A DNA stretch of 64,000 nucleotides from Gracilimonas mengyeensis (GTDB taxonomy: Bacteria; Bacteroidota; Rhodothermia; Balneolales; Balneolaceae), in contig NZ_FXTP01000018.1 in NCBI RefSeq assembly GCF_900182705.1, positions 1-64,000 of the forward strand. The letters run 5' to 3'. The notes under the pieces were generated by a model. It had not been told where the DNA came from. It was given only the letters and a program-made list of their open reading frames with translations, and did not search any database. Shown here piece by piece: positions 28,033 to 36,302 of the stretch (positions are counted from its first letter, which is position 1; each line of letters opens with the position of its first letter). The position numbers and the translations under genes are program-made.

Positions 28033-29574
28033 ATGCTTTCACGGGTATATTGCGCATCCACTGTCGGGGTGGATGCTCAAATCATCGATGTTGAAACCCA
28101 TCATACCAACGGGATGGTAAAATTTTTCTTGGTGGGTTTGCCAGACCGGGCCGTCAAAGAATCACGAGACCGGGTAGAAGCTGCCATACGAAATACTGGT
28201 TCCTACTATCCGTTGGGAAGAATTACCGCTAACCTTGCACCTGCCGATCTGCCCAAAGAAGGCAATGGCTTCGATTTACCAATTGCGATTGGGATTCTGA
28301 ATATGTCAGGACAGCTACATACCGATAAGCTGGATGAAACCGTGATGCTTGGAGAATTAGCGTTAGACGGAAAAATTCGTCCCGTTAAGGGCGTGTTACC
28401 GGTGGCGGTAGAGGCAGCAAAGAAAGGATTCAAATACCTGGTAGTACCCAAAGAAAACGGTGGTGAAGCGGCAGTGGTCGAGGAATTGGAAGTATTTCCT
28501 TTTGAGCATCTGAACCAGGTAAAAGATTGGCTCGAAAACCGCGGAAGTATGGAGCCTTTGCACTGTAACGTGCACGAATATTTTCACCAAAACGGAAAGC
28601 ATAACCCTCTGGATTTTAGTGATGTGCGGGGGCAGGAAAATGTGAAACGGGCTTTGGAGATTGCAGCGGCAGGAAGCCATAATGTTGTTATGGTCGGTCC
28701 GCCAGGCTCCGGAAAAACCATGATGGCCCGGCGCATTCCAACTATTTTGCCTCCGCTGACTTTGGACGAAGCCCTTGAAACAACTAAGATCCATTCAGTC
28801 TCAGGGATATTGGAATCAGGCAAGGCGCTAATTACAAGGCGGCAGTTTAGGTCGCCGCATCACACCGTTTCGGATGTGGCCTTGGTGGGAGGAGGTAGTA
28901 TTCCCATGCCGGGTGAAATCTCGATGGCACACAATGGAGTGCTTTTTTTAGATGAACTGCCGGAGTTTAAGCGGAGTGCACTGGAGGTGATGCGCCAGCC
29001 GCTGGAGGATGGTTTTGTATCGATATCTCGGGCACGCATGAGTGTTACTTATCCTAGCCGGGTGATGCTGGTGGCCTCTATGAACCCCTCGCCTGGGGGC
29101 GACTGGTATGATCCTAATGATATGAGCGGCACCACCAACATGCAGATGCAACGGTACCTTAGCAAAATCAGCGGTCCGTTGTTAGACCGGATAGACTTAC
29201 ATATTGAAGTTCATAAGGTGAGTTATGAAGAACTTTCGGGTAAGGCTAAAGGAGAGTCTTCGGCAGATATTCGTAAGCGAGTGGTCGGTGCCCGGGAAGT
29301 ACAGTCGCAGCGGTTTATGGGGATGAAAGGCGTATACAGCAATGCGCAGATGAGCACGCGGATGGTCCGCAAGGTGTGCAAGCTGGATGAAGCTGGCTCT
29401 AAAATTCTCAAGAAAGCAATCACTTCCCTAGGACTCTCTGCCCGTGCCTACGATCGCATCCTCAAAGTATCCCGCACCATCGCCGATCTCGATCATTCCG
29501 AAACCATCAAGTCCAATCACGTAGCGGAGGCCATACAGTACCGAAGTTTGGACAGAGAAGGGTGGCTTGGTTAG
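28033..29574 (+). CDS. comM: YifB/ComM-type magnesium-chelatase-like AAA+ ATPase
   Basis: A 513-residue protein. The N-terminal Lon-like domain (about residues 1-180) begins [20 protein letters not shown] and [20 protein letters not shown]. The AAA+ core has Walker [14 protein letters not shown] (about residue 222), [13 protein letters not shown] and Walker [10 protein letters not shown], and the C-terminal Mg-chelatase-like helical domain ends LDREGWLG. ComM of this family is a hexameric helicase promoting branch migration during transformation; other members are less well studied. The stop codon TAG is followed directly by the left arm of the four-helix-bundle element. Confidence 0.93.
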   Translation: MLSRVYCASTVGVDAQIIDVETHHTNGMVKFFLVGLPDRAVKESRDRVEAAIRNTGSYYPLGRITANLAPADLPKEGNGFDLPIAIGILNMSGQLHTDKLDETVMLGELALDGKIRPVKGVLPVAVEAAKKGFKYLVVPKENGGEAAVVEELEVFPFEHLNQVKDWLENRGSMEPLHCNVHEYFHQNGKHNPLDFSDVRGQENVKRALEIAAAGSHNVVMVGPPGSGKTMMARRIPTILPPLTLDEALETTKIHSVSGILESGKALITRRQFRSPHHTVSDVALVGGGSIPMPGEISMAHNGVLFLDELPEFKRSALEVMRQPLEDGFVSISRARMSVTYPSRVMLVASMNPSPGGDWYDPNDMSGTTNMQMQRYLSKISGPLLDRIDLHIEVHKVSYEELSGKAKGESSADIRKRVVGAREVQSQRFMGMKGVYSNAQMSTRMVRKVCKLDEAGSKILKKAITSLGLSARAYDRILKVSRTIADLDHSETIKSNHVAEAIQYRSLDREGWLG

Positions 29575-29575
29575 A

Positions 29576-29614
29576 GAATATCGAATATTGAACAGAGGAA
29601 TATTGAATAATGAA
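29576..29614. repeat. Left inverted-repeat arm of the element
   Basis: Begins one base after the comM stop codon (TAG, then A) and runs into the first codons of the four-helix-bundle gene. It ends AATGAA where the mirrored right arm reads TCGAA. Confidence 0.9.
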
Positions 29615-29978
29615 TTATAAAAAATTTGATCTGGAAGAACGGCTGATTCAATTTGCTTTAAACACGTTGGAAGTAAGTGAAAAGCTTCCTAAAACATACA
29701 TAGGTAAGCATTTAAGTCAGCAATTGGTGCGTTGTGGTACTTCCCCTGCTTTTCACTATTCAGAAGCGAAAAGTGCAGAATCCAGGAAAGATTTTGTTCA
29801 TAAGCTAAAAATAGGTTTAAAAGAATTAAGGGAGTCATCAACAAATATGAAAATAATTCAAAGAAAACCGCTACTAACGGATCCTATTCTTAATAAAACA
29901 TTAAAAGAATGCGAAGAATTGATCTCAATTTTTGTGAAGAGTATTCAAACTACTAAGGGGAATATGGATAAAAAATAG
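29610..29978 (+). CDS. Four-helix-bundle (23S rRNA intervening-sequence type) protein
   Basis: A 122-residue helical protein of the S23/avd-like four-helix-bundle family. Signatures are FDLEERLIQFALNTLEVSEK near the start, the YIGKHLSQQLVRCGTSPAFHY stretch around residues 30-50 (shortened here as KHLSQQLVRCGTS), EAKSAESRKDFVHKLKIGLK, and ELRESSTNMKII. Relatives are encoded inside 23S rRNA intervening sequences in some bacteria or free in genomes. Family members bind nucleic acid or partner with reverse transcriptases in diversity-generating elements, but no RT is nearby. Here it is the sole cargo of a palindrome-bounded unit. Confidence 0.88.
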   Translation: MNYKKFDLEERLIQFALNTLEVSEKLPKTYIGKHLSQQLVRCGTSPAFHYSEAKSAESRKDFVHKLKIGLKELRESSTNMKIIQRKPLLTDPILNKTLKECEELISIFVKSIQTTKGNMDKK

Positions 29979-29981
29979 TAC

Positions 29982-30020
29982 TTCGATATTCAATATTCCT
30001 CTGTTCAATATTCGATATTC
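29982..30020. repeat. Right inverted-repeat arm of the element
   Basis: Starts three bases after the stop codon of the four-helix-bundle gene and mirrors the left arm at 37 of 39 positions. Confidence 0.9.
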
Positions 30021-30083
30021 AACTAATGGGAACATTTTAGTAGGTACACTTATAAGATTGATATAACAAAAGAGAGAATCATT

Positions 30084-30173
30084 ATGAAAAAACGAACAGC
30101 ATATTGGCAAGGTGGATTGGTTTTCAGTTTGCCTGTACTCATTATTTTGATGTACCTGTGGCTGGTGCTATAA
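30084..30173 (+). CDS. Possible 29-residue membrane peptide
   Basis: A short frame starting MKKRTAYWQGGLVF and continuing through a hydrophobic stretch (SLPVLIILMYLWLVL) to TAA. A purine-rich AAGAGAG lies about 8 bases before the ATG. The layout (basic start, one membrane span, stop at its end) is typical of small membrane proteins, and it lies between the palindromic element and priA. It has no recognised family and could be a chance frame. Confidence 0.4.
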   Translation: MKKRTAYWQGGLVFSLPVLIILMYLWLVL

Positions 30174-30251
30174 AATATAAAAACGGTTGACTGAAGCGCT
30201 GAAATTGGATAAGCTTTCCATCCATTTTAACTCCAAGATCAGAAAATCATT

Positions 30252-32687
30252 TTGCCCATTTTTGTTGATGTAGCCCTTCCTGCGGCCGTGCGGAAGCAGT
30301 TTACTTACCATGTGCCCGATGAGCTGGATAGCTCCGTTCAGCAAGGGCAACGTGTGTGGATTCCCTTTCGCAACTACTACGCTATTGGGGTGATTGTGAA
30401 TGTGCATCAGCAAAAACCATCCTTTAAAACCAAACCGGTACGCAAGGTTTTGGACGAGGAACCTTTGCTTTCCGAAGAACTCCTCGATCTTACCCAGTGG
30501 ATTTCCAAATTTTATTACGCCAGCTGGGGGGAGACCATTCAAGCTGCATTGCCGGCCGGACTTAACTTTGTATCCCGTAAATATCTGAATATTGCTGATG
30601 ATTTGAATCAGGAGCAGCTCAATGAAGATCAGAAAGAAATCATTGAGGATCTACAGGCAAATAAAACTACACTGAATGAAGCGAAAAAGAGGTGGAAAGG
30701 CACTGGCCTGAATAAAGTCTTCTCGAAACTGCTAAAAGACAAAAAGATCGAGATTTGGGAAGAACCGGATATGAAGGTGACGGTAGCTACAGAGCGGGAA
30801 TGGATTTGGGCCAATGACAAGAATGAAGAAAAAGCCCGTACCTTTTTGGAAAGTGAGGAAGTAAATGAGGATCTAAAATGGACTTCTGCCCTGGCCCATA
30901 TTGCTGAAGAACTCCCTATCCGTCAGTCCGAGATTCCGGATGATTCGGTGTTCACTTCCTATACCCTCAAGAAATTACAGGATGAAGGGTGGATCACCTA
31001 CAGGGAGGTGGAAAAGAAAAACGAAATGGAGCATCTGGATCATGAACCGGACTCCATTAAATCCCTTAACGATGAGCAGAGAGCTGCTTTTGGAGAAATA
31101 AACGAATCACTTTCTGACGGAAAATTTGCCAATTATTTGTTATTCGGTATTACCGGAAGTGGCAAGACCGAAGTATACATCCATGCCCTGAAAAAGGTCA
31201 TCGAAAGTGGAAAGGGAGGCATCGTACTGGTACCGGAAATAGCGCTGACCCCTCAAACGGTATCGCGCTTTTATCGCATTTTTGGGGATGAAATCGCCGT
31301 GCTTCACAGTCGCATGACCAATAGGCAACGCTTGCAAGCCTGGCAAGATCTTTATTCCGGAAAAAAGAACATCGCCATCGGTCCTCGCTCTGCTGTTTTT
31401 GCACCCGTTCAGAATCTTGGGTTGATTATCCTGGATGAAGAACATGATAGCTCGTACAAGCAAATGGATCCGGCGCCACGCTATCATGCGCGCGAAACAG
31501 CCATCATGCGAGCTCAAATGAATGATGCCGTAGTGATCATGGGATCTGCCACCCCCAGCATGCAGGCGCTGAATATGGCAGCCAAAAAAAAATGTACGAT
31601 GCTGGAACTGAATAAACGCCATGCCAACGCTAAACTTCCCGAAGTAAAAGTGTTGGATTTGAAACAGTATAAAGGAGCCATGCGCGGAGAACTGGCAGTT
31701 CCATTGTTTATGGCAATGGAAGAGGCACTGGATAAAGACGAGCAAATTATTCTGCTATACAACCGCCGTGGGTACGCCAGTTATTTGCAATGTGAGGATT
31801 GTGGACACATCCCTGAAAGCCCAGAGAGTTCGGTGAGTCTGACTTATCACAAGCGAAAAAACCTGCTAATGGATCATTATACGGGCTACTCTCGCCGTAA
31901 GGATACCCAGTGTGAAAACTGTGGTTCATCAAACCTGACGATTCAGGGCTCAGGTACACAAAATATTGAAGAGCAGCTGGACGATCTATTTCCCAATGCA
32001 AATGTCATTCGTTTTGACCGGGATTCTACATCCCGAAAAGGTGCACATGAAAATATCCTGAAGCAGTTTGGCGAGGGCAAAGCAGACATCCTGATTGGTA
32101 CCCAGCTGGTGGCCAAAGGGCTCGATTTCCCAAACGTAACGGTTGTTGGGGTAGTAAATGCAGATACCGAACTTGCTTTTCCGTCATTCCAGGCTACCGA
32201 ACGCATGTATCAGTTGTTAAGCCAGGTTTCGGGACGATCGGGAAGGGGAGAGAAGCCGGGAACTGTATTTTTGCAAACGCGACAGCCCGATAATTCTGCC
32301 CTTATTTTTGCCAAGAAACACGATCACCGCGGTTTTGCCCGGCAGGAGATGGAGTTTCGGAAACCGTTGTATTACCCGCCTTTCTCACGATTGATACGTT
32401 TTGAGCTTAAATCAACTAAGGGTCATGAAGTAAACATGGCGGCACATGCCCTTAAAAACTCAGCGGAGCGAGTGGTGCCAGATATTCCGGTTTTGGGACC
32501 TTCTCCGGCAGCCATCCCCTGGATGAATAAAAAGTTTATTTGGGAGGTTACACTCAAAATAGAACCCGAGCGAGGTGCGCGCTATATCGAGGCTTTAGTG
32601 GATAAAACGATGGAAGTGTACGAAGCTGATGTGAAAGGTAAGTTTGGCTCAGTGCGGGTGAACGTGAATGTGGATGCGATTAATTAG
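30252..32687 (+). CDS. priA: Primosomal protein N' (replication restart helicase PriA)
   Basis: An 811-residue DNA helicase that reloads the replisome at stalled forks. It starts at TTG in the frame beginning PIFVDVALPAAVRKQFTYHV, the usual N-terminal 3'-end-binding domain. The helicase core has Walker A FGITGSGKTEVY, LVPEIALTPQTV, DEEHDSSYKQ, and VAKGLDFPNVT plus QVSGRSGRGEKPG. The zinc region is unusual. Cys514 and Cys517 (CEDCG) and Cys554 and Cys557 (CENCG) are present, while the four cysteines expected between them are Ser523, Ser526, Asp541 and Thr544. This removes exactly one of the two zinc sites. Otherwise it looks complete. Confidence 0.95.
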   Translation: MPIFVDVALPAAVRKQFTYHVPDELDSSVQQGQRVWIPFRNYYAIGVIVNVHQQKPSFKTKPVRKVLDEEPLLSEELLDLTQWISKFYYASWGETIQAALPAGLNFVSRKYLNIADDLNQEQLNEDQKEIIEDLQANKTTLNEAKKRWKGTGLNKVFSKLLKDKKIEIWEEPDMKVTVATEREWIWANDKNEEKARTFLESEEVNEDLKWTSALAHIAEELPIRQSEIPDDSVFTSYTLKKLQDEGWITYREVEKKNEMEHLDHEPDSIKSLNDEQRAAFGEINESLSDGKFANYLLFGITGSGKTEVYIHALKKVIESGKGGIVLVPEIALTPQTVSRFYRIFGDEIAVLHSRMTNRQRLQAWQDLYSGKKNIAIGPRSAVFAPVQNLGLIILDEEHDSSYKQMDPAPRYHARETAIMRAQMNDAVVIMGSATPSMQALNMAAKKKCTMLELNKRHANAKLPEVKVLDLKQYKGAMRGELAVPLFMAMEEALDKDEQIILLYNRRGYASYLQCEDCGHIPESPESSVSLTYHKRKNLLMDHYTGYSRRKDTQCENCGSSNLTIQGSGTQNIEEQLDDLFPNANVIRFDRDSTSRKGAHENILKQFGEGKADILIGTQLVAKGLDFPNVTVVGVVNADTELAFPSFQATERMYQLLSQVSGRSGRGEKPGTVFLQTRQPDNSALIFAKKHDHRGFARQEMEFRKPLYYPPFSRLIRFELKSTKGHEVNMAAHALKNSAERVVPDIPVLGPSPAAIPWMNKKFIWEVTLKIEPERGARYIEALVDKTMEVYEADVKGKFGSVRVNVNVDAIN

Positions 32688-32689
32688 GG

Positions 32690-32731
32690 TGTTACGGTGT
32701 TATAGTATGACAGTGTTAAGGTGTTTTGATA
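32690..32731. repeat. GTGTTA-type short-period repeat after the priA stop
   Basis: Units GTGTTACG, GTGTTATAGTATGACA and GTGTTAAG, GTGTTTTG follow each other directly after the priA stop codon. The periodicity of 8-10 bases and the position resemble the other repeat blocks located just 3' of genes in this window. Confidence 0.6.
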
Positions 32732-32853
32732 TAGAAGTGGATTATTCTAAAGTGGGGTGCATCTGCTTTTGAGAAAAGGTTAGGAAAGAGGAGCTAAGTA
32801 ACGAGCCTGCGAGTTAAACAAAAGAATCGAACTTTGGCCACGAACACCCTCCG

Positions 32854-32896
32854 CCGGTTTTGGCGAGCCAAAACCGGGCACCTCCCTCAAGGGAGG
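32854..32896. repeat. Two adjacent intergenic hairpins
   Basis: CCGGTTTTGG and CCAAAACCGG pair perfectly around CGAG; immediately after, CCTCCCT and AGGGAGG pair around CA. Neither is followed by a T-run, so they are unlikely to be terminators. Confidence 0.75.
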
Positions 32897-32967
32897 ACTT
32901 TATCAAGGTGGAATTCATGTTCTTTACCTTATTATAACTGATACTTTGTATTACAAAACCAAAAAGT

Positions 32968-33032
32968 CTCTCCTTGAGGAGAGATCAGCCAATCAGCTGT
33001 TCCTGATTGGCTGTGAGAGGTGTTGGAGCCAA
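32968..33032. repeat. Palindromic intergenic element, copy 2
   Basis: CTCTCC/GGAGAG hairpin (loop TTGA), ATCA, a central hairpin GCCAATCAG/CTGATTGGC, then GTGAGAGGTGTTGGAGCCAA. The flanking arms agree with copy 1 at 2206-2272, but the central stem has a different sequence on both sides. Confidence 0.85.
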
Positions 33033-33052
33033 GGGCTAAAATTACTAAAAAA

Positions 33053-33709
33053 TCAGGCTACTTTAGGCACGGCCCGCTGGAAGCCCTGACGGTTTACATG
33101 GCCGATGTATTTACCAATAATGCGTACTTCTTCAAATAAATCCGGCTCAATAAAAATATCCTCATACTCAGGATTTGCCGGTTCCAATCGAAGGCCATCA
33201 TCATCCCAGTAAATCTTCTTGAGGCTGGTTTCTCCATTGTAAAGCACCGCTCCGATATCGCCATTTTTTACATCGGTGTCCATTAATAGCACAAAGTCAC
33301 CGTCATAAATGCCCACGTCTTTCATACTAAAACCGGTAACGCGCAGGGCAAAAAGGTCTTCAAGATCAGGAAAGAGCGTATCCATAGTGATACTTCCTAA
33401 ATTAGCTTCAACCGCTTCCTGCAGACTTCCGGCCGCAATGAGGCCACGAACGGGTATGCCTTCTTTTTCTTCAGTTTCCCCGAGCAGACTTTTCTTTTCT
33501 TCGGGGAGATCGTATTCCTCATCATCCCGCTTAACCAAATAGCCTTTCTTCAATAACGCCTGTATATTTTGGGTGACGCTGTTGGGCGATGCATACCCAA
33601 AATGGTCGGCTATCTCACGATAGGTGGGCCACACTTCATGTTCCTTTTTGTATTCTACAATAAAGGTGAAAAATTCGTGCTGTTTGCGCGTTAAATGTGC
33701 ATTATCCAT
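33053..33709 (-). CDS. lexA: LexA SOS repressor
   Basis: A 218-residue repressor with the LexA plan. The N-terminal winged helix (residues 1-62) starts LTRKQHEFFTFIVEYKKEHE and has WPTYREIADHFGYASPNSVT. The self-cleavage site Ala93-Gly94 is in GLIAAGSLQE. The serine-lysine dyad is Ser128 (TGFSMKDVGI) and Lys164 (ETSLKKIYW). RecA-stimulated self-cleavage should derepress SOS genes. A 51-base gap separates it from the divergent lipoprotein gene, and ATGT-ATAAA-ACAT in that gap (33727-33739) is a possible but weak operator. Confidence 0.94.
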   Translation of the reverse strand: MDNAHLTRKQHEFFTFIVEYKKEHEVWPTYREIADHFGYASPNSVTQNIQALLKKGYLVKRDDEEYDLPEEKKSLLGETEEKEGIPVRGLIAAGSLQEAVEANLGSITMDTLFPDLEDLFALRVTGFSMKDVGIYDGDFVLLMDTDVKNGDIGAVLYNGETSLKKIYWDDDGLRLEPANPEYEDIFIEPDLFEEVRIIGKYIGHVNRQGFQRAVPKVA

Positions 33710-33760
33710 GGCTAGAAGTTTATTAATGTATAAAACATGTGTAATAAAAGGAGTTTGTTG

Positions 33761-35788
33761 ATGAAGTTCAATAGAAAGTGTGTGAAAAATATGTGCGGAT
33801 TTCTGGGTATGGGCATTCTGATGCTCACATTCACCTCATGCAAAAAAGAGAGCGCATACTCACGGCTACTCACTGAGGACTATCCCGAGCTTTACACCCA
33901 TGTTTTTTCGCGCGATGCGGATTCATTGCTTTCCTATGTTGATTCCCCTGATGAATTCATCCGTGAGCAAGCCTGGAGGGCACTCATCAGTACCCCGGTA
34001 GAAGATGTGGATGCTTTCCTAACCCAGGTTCAATACAGTAATACCACAGAGGGCTGGATGGCATTGAGTATGAAAGATTTGAATGATGGTCAGTTACAAC
34101 GGTTGCACACTTTGTGGGATCAACGAGTAGCCATGCGGCCGGGTATTAGCACCGTATTGGGACGACAAGGAAACCAGGAATCACTGGATATGCTGGTCAG
34201 TAATTTTGATAACATCATCGATGAAGCCCATGAGTTTGAATCGGCTTTGGCGATCAGCAGGTTGAGCATGGAGTATGAGATTCCCGCTTTGAGTCAAAAT
34301 AGCATTCTGAAGTACGCAGCCATTACCGATGAGGAAGAGCTCTTTCAGGCTTATTTCTATGGCTTGTATCGATCAGGGGAGGCGATTGAAAGTCAGGAGT
34401 TGTTGAAAAATGTATGGGACAGTTATGATTGGTCCAGGAATCCCCGCATCCAGCAATATGTGTTGCGCATTGCCATGAACAGCGATGCAGCATGGACTTT
34501 TGACAGGTTGAATATTGAGGGGGTTGATACGATGGATGTGCGCCTGGCAGTAGAGCTGGCACAATTGACATCAAAACTGGATTGGAGCGAAAAACTGGCG
34601 AACACCTACACCTTGCTCATGCAGCATGATAACCCGGTGGTGAACATCACGGCCTTGGAGCAAATTCGAAATCATCCCGAAAAACCGGATGCTTTTGATG
34701 AGATAATTGTGAGCGAGATCTTGGAGAATCAAGAAAAAGAAGCCACAGTTCAACTCTCTGGATTACTGGCGATGAGTGATGCCGGTGAGCACCTGCAGGT
34801 TGCGGATGAGTTGGCAGATGGCAATGTATATCTGCTCCCCAAAAAATTAGGCGTGTATGCTAATGAAACATCCGGAGATGAATTTTTAGCAATGCTCTCT
34901 GAGTATGCTGAAAGTGATGATCGTATGGAAGCGGTGGCTGCAATCAATGTGTTAGCGAATCGGTGGAATCAGGATGAGAATGCTGCAGATAATCGGGAAG
35001 AAGTGAGAGAGGTATTAACCAGTTTGCTGGAACGAGGCGACCGATCTATAACCTATTTGGTAGTGCAGGTCTGGAATGATGAGGAACTGATTGAAGCAGA
35101 AGATTTTGAACGAATTGAAGAGCTGATGTCCGGTTATTCTTTGCCTGCGGATGTAGAGGTCTATCAAGCTTTTGGGCAATTGTTGCATGATCATTTTGAA
35201 GAGGAAGCCGGTAGCTTGATTGATGATTGGGCGGAACAGGGGAATCCGGCGCTTAACAGCACATTGAATCAACAGGGTTGGGATGTGCCTGTGGCAGAAA
35301 ACCGGCCTGAATTTCGGGAACCTGACTGGGCTCGTCTGGGGGAGTTGGGCTATGAACCGACCTGGGCACTGGCAATGGAAGAGGATACCATTCGCATAAA
35401 AATGGATGTGCTTTCGGCCCCGGCTACTATCTCAGGTATTGATAGTTTGACCCGAGCCGATGCGTATGATAATGTGGCGTTTCACCGTGTGGTGCCCAAT
35501 TTTGTGGTACAGGGTGGAGATGTAGAAACCGGTGATGGTTTTGGTGGTCCTGATTTTGTGGTACCTACGGAAGCGTCCACAAAACAATACCGTAGGGGCG
35601 TGGTAGGCATTGCCAGTGCCGGCACTGACACCGAGGGCAGCCAGTATTTTATCATGCATGATTGGGCTCCGCATCTAAACGGTCGTTACACGGTAATCGG
35701 AGAAGTGACCGAAGGTATGGAAGCCGTGGATAGAATTGTGGTAGGTGATAAAGTGCTTGATGCGTGGTGGGAGATTACCGAAGAATAA
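33761..35788 (+). CDS. Lipoprotein with HEAT-like repeats and C-terminal cyclophilin domain
   Basis: A 675-residue lipoprotein. I choose the ATG at 33761 because AAAGGAG lies seven bases upstream; an in-frame ATG at 33737 would add eight residues. The signal ends in lipobox LTFTSC. Residues about 40-500 are helical repeats of HEAT type (REQAWRALISTPVEDVDAFL near the start). The final 150 residues are a cyclophilin-type prolyl isomerase domain with FHRVVPNFVVQGGDVETGDG and GIASAGTDTEGSQYFIMHDW. It should act in the periplasm or at the outer membrane. It is divergent from lexA. Confidence 0.88.
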   Translation: MKFNRKCVKNMCGFLGMGILMLTFTSCKKESAYSRLLTEDYPELYTHVFSRDADSLLSYVDSPDEFIREQAWRALISTPVEDVDAFLTQVQYSNTTEGWMALSMKDLNDGQLQRLHTLWDQRVAMRPGISTVLGRQGNQESLDMLVSNFDNIIDEAHEFESALAISRLSMEYEIPALSQNSILKYAAITDEEELFQAYFYGLYRSGEAIESQELLKNVWDSYDWSRNPRIQQYVLRIAMNSDAAWTFDRLNIEGVDTMDVRLAVELAQLTSKLDWSEKLANTYTLLMQHDNPVVNITALEQIRNHPEKPDAFDEIIVSEILENQEKEATVQLSGLLAMSDAGEHLQVADELADGNVYLLPKKLGVYANETSGDEFLAMLSEYAESDDRMEAVAAINVLANRWNQDENAADNREEVREVLTSLLERGDRSITYLVVQVWNDEELIEAEDFERIEELMSGYSLPADVEVYQAFGQLLHDHFEEEAGSLIDDWAEQGNPALNSTLNQQGWDVPVAENRPEFREPDWARLGELGYEPTWALAMEEDTIRIKMDVLSAPATISGIDSLTRADAYDNVAFHRVVPNFVVQGGDVETGDGFGGPDFVVPTEASTKQYRRGVVGIASAGTDTEGSQYFIMHDWAPHLNGRYTVIGEVTEGMEAVDRIVVGDKVLDAWWEITEE

Positions 35789-35866
35789 GTTTGGTTTGAT
35801 TGCACAATTGTAGGCCAGATTCACCACCGTACATCCCTCTGGTTTCGAGCTGAAGCTCTCAACCGG

Positions 35867-35884
35867 TCTCCCTTCGAAGGGAGA
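35867..35884. repeat. Perfect 18-bp palindrome
   Basis: TCTCCCTTCGAAGGGAGA reads the same on both strands. It is located about 80 bases after the cyclophilin lipoprotein gene and resembles the first hairpins of the palindromic intergenic elements. Confidence 0.8.
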
Positions 35885-35962
35885 ATCATCGCATACTGCA
35901 TTACTAATGGTTTTAAATTCTGGTATTAAAAAGAGCATTTTTACTAGCCATGCATGGAAAAA

Positions 35963-36054
35963 GTCCCTCTTTAGCCTGTCCTGACCAATCGGGGAAGAGG
36001 GACCGGAAAATCAGCTCGCCCCCGACCACTCGGGGCAGGGGGATGTGAGATGGT
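35963..36054. repeat. Composite palindromic element
   Basis: GTCCCTCTT and AAGAGGGAC enclose CCTGACCAATCGGGG, followed by CCCCGACCACTCGGGG and the tail GTGAGATGGTGAC. The tail recalls GTGAGAGGTGTTGG of the elements at 2253 and 33013, so this may be a more diverged member of the same class. Confidence 0.5.
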
Positions 36055-36302
36055 GACTTCTATCCATAAATTATGCACCTGAAGAGTCAGTAGTTAAACA
36101 TTACTACGTTCCAACGCAGAGTGTGTGGAACGGGGCAAAAATAGAACACGGATACGTGGGGTGGGCGAATGGTAATTGATTTACAGTTCCTTAAACCCTT
36201 CTGAAATTATCCGCCAAATCTGTGGCATCCGCGTTCAATTTCTTCAGTTTAACCATGGCAAAAAACTAACAGCTGAAGCCTGAAAGCTGACAGCCAACCT
36301 AA

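Larger units (their letters stand above)
29576..30020. mobile_element. Palindrome-bounded element carrying a four-helix-bundle gene
   Basis: Two 39-base arms, 29576-29614 and 29982-30020, are inverted copies identical at 37 of 39 positions. Each is made of GAATATYGAA-type units around AACAGAGGAATATTGAATA. Only one gene, of the four-helix-bundle family, lies between them. Its ATG is created at one of the two bases where the left arm differs from the right. No transposase is present and I see no target duplication. Decayed relatives occur at 24896-25037 and 2099-2138. Confidence 0.8.
32688..33052. other. Repeat-rich region between convergent priA and lexA
   Basis: About 365 bases without a gene. 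From the priA stop it begins with GTGTTA-type direct repeats (32690-32731). Then come a CCGGTTTTGG/CCAAAACCGG hairpin (32854-32877), a CCTCCCT/AGGGAGG palindrome (32881-32896) and copy 2 of the palindromic intergenic element (32968-33032). Confidence 0.7.
35789..36302. other. Repeat-rich intergenic region between convergent genes
   Basis: About 510 bases without a gene. It holds the perfect palindrome TCTCCCTTCGAAGGGAGA (35867-35884), a GTCCCTCTT/AAGAGGGAC pair 23 bases apart (35963-36003), a CCCCGA/TCGGGG hairpin (about 36021-36036) with a GTGAGATGGTG tail, and an imperfect CGTTCCA/TGGAACG hairpin near 36109-36134. GACCAATCGGGG and GACCACTCGGGG repeat within it. Confidence 0.65.

Noticed and set aside
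29610-29978. Four-helix-bundle gene as part of a diversity-generating retroelement
   Set aside because: No reverse transcriptase, template repeat or variable repeat is present in the window.
29576-30020. Element as a typical insertion sequence
   Set aside because: It has inverted ends but no transposase, and the flanks show no evident target duplication, so it is listed as a different type of unit.
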